This document shows, in pieces, positions 59,208 to 64,000 of a DNA stretch of 64,000 nucleotides. Source of the DNA: UPXZ01 sp964498765 (GTDB taxonomy: Bacteria > Bacteroidota > Bacteroidia > Bacteroidales > Paludibacteraceae); contig CAZCIU010000005.1 in assembly GCA_964498765.1 (NCBI GenBank), forward strand, positions 13,851-77,850, in the 5' to 3' direction. Numbering within the stretch: position 1 is the stretch's first letter; every line of letters begins with the position of its first letter. The position numbers and the translations under genes were made by a program. The notes under the pieces are model-generated. The model ran no database searches and was not told the DNA's origin. It saw only the letters and a list, made by a program, of their open reading frames with translations.

Positions 59208-60737
59208 TTAACTTTCTGTTTGATTTTTAAGGGAGGTTATATATTCGTCGTGGGATTGAATTTTGATTTTTCCATTTTTTGATTTTTCCTTCAGGTTGAC
59301 TACTACTCGTGTTCCTTCTCCAATTTTTCTATCAGCTTTGTCAATTATCTCATACTCAATCTGATAATTTTCAATACGTTTATTGTAATGGGAAATACGC
59401 TCATTTATCAACGAAAGCCCCATGGATTTATGTTCCTTTCCATTCCCTTTTTTTGCAATCGAAGCATTATAACCCACTCCGTTGTCATCAATTATGATTT
59501 CTAAATATCCCTCTTTTTGAAGTATATCAACTTTCAGAATTGCGTCTTTATCGACAGTCATCAGACCATGCCATAGCGCATTTTCAACAAAAGGCTGGAG
59601 GAGTAATGCAGGAAACGGATAATCGGAAAGTCGGATGTCAGGTGAAACGTTGATTTCATACAGGAACTTGTCGCTAAACCTCATTTTTTCGATATTCAGG
59701 TATATGTGAATAGTTTCCATCTCCTCTTTTAGCGAAGAATACTCGTTCAGGCTATTGTCAAGCACCTGACGAATAAATTTTGAGAATTGACTGAGATAAA
59801 AATAGGCCTTTTGAACATCATTTTCCATAATGAAAAGCTTAATGGAATTGAGTACATTAAAGATAAAGTGAGAATTAATCTGCGAACGCATGACTTTTTG
59901 CTGCAGGTTTAGTACTTCTGAAAGCAACTCTTGTTTGTGCTTCTCATCCAGAAGAATTTTTTTCTCTTTTTCCTGCAATTCGATTCTTTCTTCAAGTCGC
60001 AATTGCACTTGCAGCTGGGCTTCGGCTAACTCTTTTTGCACTAATTGTTTTTCGTTGTACAGTCTCTTGACAAATATGGCCAAACCGTAGCTGAACACAA
60101 AACATTCGAGAATAATGGCTATGTAAAATAAGTCAATAGGCTCCAGATTGGGGAAATTCCACCATTGCTTATTGTAAGATACAACATAAGCAGACATTCC
60201 GAATATGATGTAAAGCAAAGACCCGATGATAAAATAATACTTGCTTTGCGATTTGGTTTTAATGACAATTCCCATAATTACAAAGGCAAAACCCAAATGA
60301 ACAGGCAGGAAAATGTATGAAAAGAAATCTCTGTAAACGGCTCTGGGAATAATTTTGAAAAATCCTTCAACAAACATTAAACAAGCTACAATTAATAAAG
60401 CATAGGCATATTTTTCTATAATGTTACTTAGTCCTGATTTAAATTTGCTTAACTGTAAAAACAACAATCCAAACAACATATAATAGGCGTGATACACCAA
60501 TTGGACTGCTATACCAAAGCTATTGCTGGTATAATACAGCGTTTTGTAATAGAAATTTGGTGCGAAATCGAACTTGTACAGCACGTAAAGAAGGGTGAAA
60601 AAACAATACAGCGCGTAGTATCTGAAAAGTTTTTCTTTGTTTGTGAAATGCACCATCAGCGAAATTACAAAGAATATACTCAAAACAGCAGCTGTGAAAA
60701 TCCACAGACTAAAAGAAAAAAATTTGATTTCTATCAT
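59208..60737 (-). CDS. LytS-type sensor histidine kinase
   Basis: 509 residues. About seven transmembrane helices fill the first 240 residues, a 7TM-type sensory region. A coiled-coil linker (LVQKELAEAQLQVQLRLEERIELQEKEKK) follows. The His_kinase domain has the phospho-acceptor region SQINSHFIFNVLNSIKLFI, and ATPase motifs FVENALWHGL, DDNGVGYN, GLSLINERI and EGTRVVVNL. It overlaps the stop of the response regulator by one base (TAATG), so the two are translated together. Signal and targets are unknown. Confidence 0.93.
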   Translation of the reverse strand: MIEIKFFSFSLWIFTAAVLSIFFVISLMVHFTNKEKLFRYYALYCFFTLLYVLYKFDFAPNFYYKTLYYTSNSFGIAVQLVYHAYYMLFGLLFLQLSKFKSGLSNIIEKYAYALLIVACLMFVEGFFKIIPRAVYRDFFSYIFLPVHLGFAFVIMGIVIKTKSQSKYYFIIGSLLYIIFGMSAYVVSYNKQWWNFPNLEPIDLFYIAIILECFVFSYGLAIFVKRLYNEKQLVQKELAEAQLQVQLRLEERIELQEKEKKILLDEKHKQELLSEVLNLQQKVMRSQINSHFIFNVLNSIKLFIMENDVQKAYFYLSQFSKFIRQVLDNSLNEYSSLKEEMETIHIYLNIEKMRFSDKFLYEINVSPDIRLSDYPFPALLLQPFVENALWHGLMTVDKDAILKVDILQKEGYLEIIIDDNGVGYNASIAKKGNGKEHKSMGLSLINERISHYNKRIENYQIEYEIIDKADRKIGEGTRVVVNLKEKSKNGKIKIQSHDEYITSLKNQTES

Positions 60738-61474
60738 TAAAACTTTTCAAGTATTTCAGAACGTTTATTTCTTGAAACAGGAATATTAATATCATTCTCC
60801 ATTATTAATATACCATCATTTTTATTGTAAGCTTTGATTTTGTTCAGATTGACAATATAAGAATTATGTACGCGATAGAAAAACGGTTCGGGAAGAATTT
60901 CCTCAACTTGTTTTAATTTTTTGGATAGCAGCACTTTACTTCTGTTTGTGAAAAATATTTTGCAATAATTCCCATCGCCCTCGCAGTACAGTATGTCGTC
61001 CGGATGATAAAAAGTTACCTTCCCGTCAGTCTGAATTTTAATTTTTTTCGGTACACCTTCAATCTGGCTCAATTTATCCAATGCCATGTCCAGTTTATTT
61101 TCAAAATGATCTTTCGAAAATTTTTTCTCTATGCGCTCAATACAGATTTCGAGTTCTCCAACGTCAACCGGTTTCAACAGGTAGTAAACAGCCTCATTCT
61201 GAATGGCTTTAAGCGCATATTTACTGTAAGCAGTAGTGAAAACCACTTGAAAATTTCGTTGCTGAAAACGTTCCAAAAAATCAAGACCGTTCATTTCCGG
61301 CATTTCAATATCCAAAAATACAACATCCACTTCATTGTTTTTCAGAAATTCCAAGGCGCTCTCCACTTGTGTAAATTTCCCGGCTACCTCTATCCGATCG
61401 CTGAAATTCCGTAATTCAAGCATCAATGCCTTAATGGCATTTAACTCGTCATCTATAATTACACATTTTATCAT
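60737..61474 (-). CDS. LytTR-family response regulator
   Basis: 245 residues. The receiver domain shows the acidic pair at IIDDE (Asp8-Asp9), phospho-acceptor Asp55 in VVFLDIEMPEMNG, and the signalling Lys in YYLLKPVD. The LytTR DNA-binding domain spans about 140-245 (KIKIQTDGKVTFYHPDDILYCEGDGNYCKIFF, FYRVHNSYIVNLNKIKAYNKN). It is transcribed just before its kinase, and diverges from the envelope gene group starting at 61844; these are natural candidates for its targets. Confidence 0.94.
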   Translation of the reverse strand: MIKCVIIDDELNAIKALMLELRNFSDRIEVAGKFTQVESALEFLKNNEVDVVFLDIEMPEMNGLDFLERFQQRNFQVVFTTAYSKYALKAIQNEAVYYLLKPVDVGELEICIERIEKKFSKDHFENKLDMALDKLSQIEGVPKKIKIQTDGKVTFYHPDDILYCEGDGNYCKIFFTNRSKVLLSKKLKQVEEILPEPFFYRVHNSYIVNLNKIKAYNKNDGILIMENDINIPVSRNKRSEILEKF

Positions 61475-61488
61475 AATTCATTTTTTTG

Positions 61489-61496
61489 CAAATATA
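61489..61496 (-). promoter_or_regulatory. -7 box for the LytTR/LytS operon
   Basis: The minus strand reads TATATTTG (exact), only about 15 bp before the ATG, giving a very short leader. Confidence 0.5.
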
Positions 61497-61669
61497 TGTC
61501 AGGGCTTTGATATTCGTACTTTCAATTTTACAAACGGTTATAATTATTATACAAGAGGCATAAAAGTATAAAAAAAAAGAGAAAAACCAAATTTGCAAAG
61601 GAATTGACTAATTACAAAAAGAAACCTACCATTGGTAAAAAACGATACCCAAGTCATTGAATAACAGAT

Positions 61670-61677
61670 TATATTTG
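61670..61677 (+). promoter_or_regulatory. -7 box for the 61844 operon
   Basis: TATATTTG (exact); the predicted start near 61684 gives a leader of about 160 nt that includes element B. Confidence 0.55.
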
Positions 61678-61716
61678 CCGTAAGAGTTTGAAAAAAGAAT
61701 AAAATTTAAATAAAAA

Positions 61717-61833
61717 ATATGAAACAGCCATGCCAATTTACTCTTGACACACTAGGGAATGTCCCGATAGCTATCGGGAATGGTGTGTTCTCCCGATAAA
61801 TCGGGACAAGCTATCTGACAATAATGTAAAAAA
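61717..61833 (+). repeat. Repeated leader element, copy B
   Basis: It shares ATATGAAACAGCCATGCCA and a run of shorter blocks (TTGACACAC, GGGAATG, GGTGTGTTC, ATAATGTAAAAA) with copy A at 6277-6356. Two palindromic inserts at 61762-61779 and 61791-61806 interrupt it. The internal ATG opens MKQPCQ..., 26 codons, ending at TAA 61797. GACACAC can pair with GTGTGTTC to form a stem, with the first palindrome in the loop. Confidence 0.65.
61762..61806. repeat. Two palindromes inserted in leader element B
   Basis: TCCCGATAGCTATCGGGA (perfect 18-bp palindrome, 61762-61779) and TCCCGATAAATCGGGA (61791-61806, 7-bp arms). They share the TCCCGAT/ATCGGGA arms, so they are relatives of one another; the first is flanked by AATG on both sides. 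Confidence 0.75.
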
Positions 61834-61843
61834 TAATAAACAA

Positions 61844-62308
61844 ATGAAAAAACTTATCTCACTGGCTCTGCTTACAATCAGCATTCCGGTATTTTCACAA
61901 GTAATTGCAGTCAACGAATTGGATGTTTTGGAAAACCAGGATGAACCATATTACAGGTGTACTCACAAATTAGTAATTGATGAAGAGGCGAATGATACTA
62001 CCGAAACCGTATCAATCTTATTTTACAAAAACAACAACTATTCGGATCTGGTAACAATTCAGCTGGATACGAAAGAAATCGTCAAACAATTTACTGATGA
62101 TTTATTAATATCCATAAAAAGTTTACAGAACAATAAAGCGACGATTTGCCACAGAGAGGAATATAAATTGAGCATTTCAGAAAGTAAAGTTTTGCTTGGA
62201 CATAAAAAAGATTTTGGAAATATCCTCTTAGAACTGAAATACGCAGAAGACATCTTAAAATGGATGAAAACCATAAGATTTGTAACAATTGACTTACAAA
62301 ACAATTAA
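61844..62308 (+). CDS. Secreted protein, unknown
   Basis: 154 residues. The signal peptide (MKKLISLALLTISIPVFSQ) is followed by a mature domain with alternating strands and a long helical part (VKQFTDDLLISIKSLQNN) near the middle, and LELKYAEDILKWMKTIRFVTIDLQ at the end. A single pair of Cys (YYRCTHKLV and TICHREE) could form a disulfide. No family was recognised. It is the first gene after leader element B and 13 bp before a small membrane protein, so it heads a unit divergent from the LytTR operon. Confidence 0.8.
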   Translation: MKKLISLALLTISIPVFSQVIAVNELDVLENQDEPYYRCTHKLVIDEEANDTTETVSILFYKNNNYSDLVTIQLDTKEIVKQFTDDLLISIKSLQNNKATICHREEYKLSISESKVLLGHKKDFGNILLELKYAEDILKWMKTIRFVTIDLQNN

Positions 62309-62321
62309 CAGTAACAAAAGA

Positions 62322-62636
62322 ATGAAAAAAGACAACACAGCAATCATTGCCTATTTAACTGTAATAGGTTTAATCATCGCTTTTGTAATGAACAGCGAAA
62401 AAAAAGATACTTTCACAAGTTACCACATCCGCCAGTCGCTTGGAATTATGCTGACCGGCTTAGCTATAGGAATAATTAACATTATCCCTGTAATAGGATG
62501 GATAATCAGCATTCTTGGGTTTTTCGTCATGCTCTATATGTGGATAATGGGGCTTTTGAGCGCTATCAACGGCACAGAAAGACCAATTCCATTACTTGGC
62601 GAAAAATATGCTGAATGGTTCAAATCCATTCAATAA
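62322..62636 (+). CDS. Small membrane protein, DUF4870/Tic20-like
   Basis: 104 residues from the ATG at 62322; the frame opens upstream at 62289 but that overlaps the previous gene. A first helix (NTAIIAYLTVIGLIIAFVM) precedes the conserved SYHIRQSLGIML, then two more helices (GIINIIPVIGWIISILGFFVMLYMWIMG) and the short C-terminus IPLLGEKYAEWF. The HIRQSL and PLLG-type features fit the DUF4870/Tic20-like group of small membrane proteins of unknown function. It lies 13 bp after the 61844 gene and 27 bp before the lipoprotein gene. Confidence 0.85.
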   Translation: MKKDNTAIIAYLTVIGLIIAFVMNSEKKDTFTSYHIRQSLGIMLTGLAIGIINIIPVIGWIISILGFFVMLYMWIMGLLSAINGTERPIPLLGEKYAEWFKSIQ

Positions 62637-62663
62637 TAATTCACTCATAAAATCATAAATAAA

Positions 62664-63863
62664 ATGAAACATTTAATCAACAAAAATCTTTTCTTAATTG
62701 CCTTATTTATTTTAGGCATAGCAAGTTGTGATAACTCCGATACTCAGAACAAAGTAGAATTGGAAGATCCCGTAATGATCGACTGCAGCTATTTTTCGGC
62801 AAATCCGGGAATTGTGTTAAGCAACAATCCTAACGCACCTATTGATTACGTAGTAACCTGCAAATCACAGATATACGGCGATGTTACTGTAGAAACGGGC
62901 ACTGTTATCGTTTTCGAAAATGATGCCGGATTTGTCGTTAGAGAAACTGGAGCAAGTCTTTCGGCTGTTGGCACTTCGGATAAACCGATTACATTCACCG
63001 GGAAAACCAAATCCAAAGGATTTTGGGCAGGTATTATTTTTTACAGTAACAACCCGAAAAACAAACTCGAAAATGTGGTAGTAGAATATGCAGGCGGGAG
63101 TTCATTCAACAGCAACAATGACAAAGGTGCAGTAATAGTGTATGCCAATGCACAACTGCACATAAAAAACAGCAAAATTACCAACAGTTCAACCTACGGT
63201 CTTAACGCAAGTTACAATGGAGCAACCATTACGCTTGACAACAATCATTTCACCGGCAATGAAACGCCCATGGTACTAAAATCGATTTATGCAGGAGTAC
63301 CAAATCCCACCGATAATTATATGGGAAACACGAATAACTACGTGGAACTATCCAACTACTCGTCGGAATTAAAAACACCTGCCACCTTGCGCAAAATCAA
63401 CGTTCCATACCGGTTTACGAGAGTCGGCAATCAAGCTACATTCCATATAAAATCAGATTTAACCATTACAGCAGGAACAACGATAGAAATGGATCAGGGA
63501 ATACAATGGAAAGTTAACACTGCAGGAAGCCTGAAAGCCATCGGCACTTCGGAACAACCGATTATCATTAAAGGTGCAAATGCTACTGCCGGATATTGGA
63601 AAAATATTCACTTCGAATTTACTCTCAGCCCGTCCAATCAGTTGAAATACGTTCAGATAAGCCATGCAGGTGCAGATCCCACAACCACAAAAGGCGCTAT
63701 TTACATGTGGGCAAAACCATACTTGCTACTTGATAATGTAACTTTTAAGGATATCTTAACCTGTGCTTTATACTCTGCACCAAGCGCAAGTAATCCAAAT
63801 CCTAATCTACACAACTCGAACCTAATCTACACAAACGTGGGCGGTCAAATATGCGGTGACTAA
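62664..63863 (+). CDS. Lipoprotein with beta-helix repeats
   Basis: 399 residues. The lipobox ILGIASCDN places Cys22 as the lipid anchor. The mature part shows repeats of parallel beta-helix type: GDVTVETGTVIVFENDAGFVV, GKGFWAGIIFYSN-like AGIIFYSNNPKNKLENVVVEYAGG, KGAVIVYANAQLHIKNSKIT, and a second similar half (LTITAGTTIEMDQGIQW, WKNIHFEFTLSPSNQLKYVQISHAG). The two halves look like an internal duplication. It is probably exposed and may bind or cleave carbohydrate, though no catalytic residues stand out. It is the last complete gene of the 61844 group. Confidence 0.85.
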   Translation: MKHLINKNLFLIALFILGIASCDNSDTQNKVELEDPVMIDCSYFSANPGIVLSNNPNAPIDYVVTCKSQIYGDVTVETGTVIVFENDAGFVVRETGASLSAVGTSDKPITFTGKTKSKGFWAGIIFYSNNPKNKLENVVVEYAGGSSFNSNNDKGAVIVYANAQLHIKNSKITNSSTYGLNASYNGATITLDNNHFTGNETPMVLKSIYAGVPNPTDNYMGNTNNYVELSNYSSELKTPATLRKINVPYRFTRVGNQATFHIKSDLTITAGTTIEMDQGIQWKVNTAGSLKAIGTSEQPIIIKGANATAGYWKNIHFEFTLSPSNQLKYVQISHAGADPTTTKGAIYMWAKPYLLLDNVTFKDILTCALYSAPSASNPNPNLHNSNLIYTNVGGQICGD

Positions 63864-63878
63864 TGAAATTAACAACCA

Positions 63879-63917
63879 AAACAGCCCTGTCTGAAAATTT
63901 CAGGCAGGTAGCTGTTT
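63879..63917. other. Intercistronic hairpin, possible terminator
   Basis: A near-perfect 18-bp stem (AAACAGCCCTGTCTGAAA with TTTCAGGCAGG-TA-GCTGTTT, a 2-nt bulge) with a very small loop, 16 bp before the next ATG. There is no T-run after it on the plus strand, so a processing or REP-like role is as likely as termination. Confidence 0.6.
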
Positions 63918-63933
63918 CATAATAATAAAACAC

Positions 63934-64000
63934 ATGAGAAAAATTATACTCTTCTTAGTCATAATTGTGTCAGTAGCACTTAATGCACAAACAAAATTTG
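63934..64000 (+). CDS. Start of a secreted protein, cut by window edge
   Basis: Only 22 codons are in the window: MRKIILFLVIIVSVALNAQTKF, a complete signal peptide with a likely cleavage after NAQ. Co-directional with and 70 bp after the beta-helix lipoprotein gene, with a hairpin between. Function cannot be judged. Confidence 0.6.
   Translation, partial: MRKIILFLVIIVSVALNAQTKF

Larger units (their letters stand above)
61475..61843. other. 369-bp divergent intergenic region
   Basis: It contains a leftward -7 box for the response regulator (61489-61496), a rightward -7 box (61670-61677) and leader element B with two inserted palindromes (61717-61833). The stretch 61500-61665 shows no ORF or recognised motif; LytTR-type binding repeats could lie here but were not identified. 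Confidence 0.6.

Noticed and set aside
63879..63917. Classical terminator
   Set aside because: The stem is strong but no T-run follows on the plus strand, so only an undefined hairpin is reported.
1..64000. CRISPR array, integrase, transposase or toxin-antitoxin locus
   Set aside because: No regularly spaced repeats, Cas proteins, recombinase or toxin families were seen; repeats present are palindromic and dispersed.

Overview
The window looks like chromosome from an anaerobic member of the Bacteroidetes, most likely a fermentative Bacteroidales (Paludibacter-like is a guess). Supporting signs are the many upstream boxes matching the Bacteroidetes -7 consensus TAnnTTTG, the near absence of Shine-Dalgarno sequences, a type IX secretion tail on the fucosidase, several lipoproteins, a lysine-type SerA with SerC, and an NADH/ferredoxin-type [FeFe]-hydrogenase. 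Base composition is moderately AT-rich. No rRNA, tRNA, CRISPR array, transposase gene or prophage was seen.

Layout. 1-10.5 kb: a truncated secreted Tyr/Trp/Gly-rich protein, prmA, a very large orphan sensor kinase overlapping rlmH, a DUF4783 protein coupled to nadC, a cytidylate-kinase-like protein behind a long leader, a small membrane protein and UDP-glucose 6-dehydrogenase. 10.5-22.5 kb: serC-serA, a secreted alpha/beta hydrolase, an unknown membrane-anchored protein bracketed by two copies of an interspersed repeat, mutS with an ORF6N gene directly upstream, a broken Bro-N gene, a glycosyltransferase and a DUF5009-type membrane acyltransferase. 22.5-41.4 kb: a catabolic region with GH29 fucosidase, OPT transporter, pullulanase, M3 peptidase, CBM9-like protein, sulfatase, GH2 mannosidase, CutC and GH20 hexosaminidase. 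It has no SusC/SusD pair. 41.4-48.8 kb: murF, a coiled-coil membrane protein, an FKBP lipoprotein, a TPM-domain protein, LemA, an aldo/keto reductase and a solitary DNA methyltransferase.

48.8-57.4 kb is the most interesting part: ten co-directional minus-strand genes. The promoter-proximal half holds two DRTGG proteins, two HATPase proteins, a PHP-domain protein and a degenerate H-cluster protein (HydS-like). The distal half encodes the catalytic hydrogenase: a thioredoxin-like [2Fe-2S] protein, a NuoF-like flavoprotein, the [FeFe] catalytic subunit and a NuoE-like subunit. The arrangement suggests a redox- or H2-sensing signalling module built into the operon of a bifurcating hydrogenase.

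57.6-64 kb: miaB, a LytS/LytTR-type two-component pair, and divergently a set of envelope genes (two small proteins, a beta-helix lipoprotein, a truncated secreted protein). The leader of this set shares a repeated element with the leader of the DUF4783-nadC operon more than 55 kb away; the copy at 61.7 kb has been invaded by two short palindromes.
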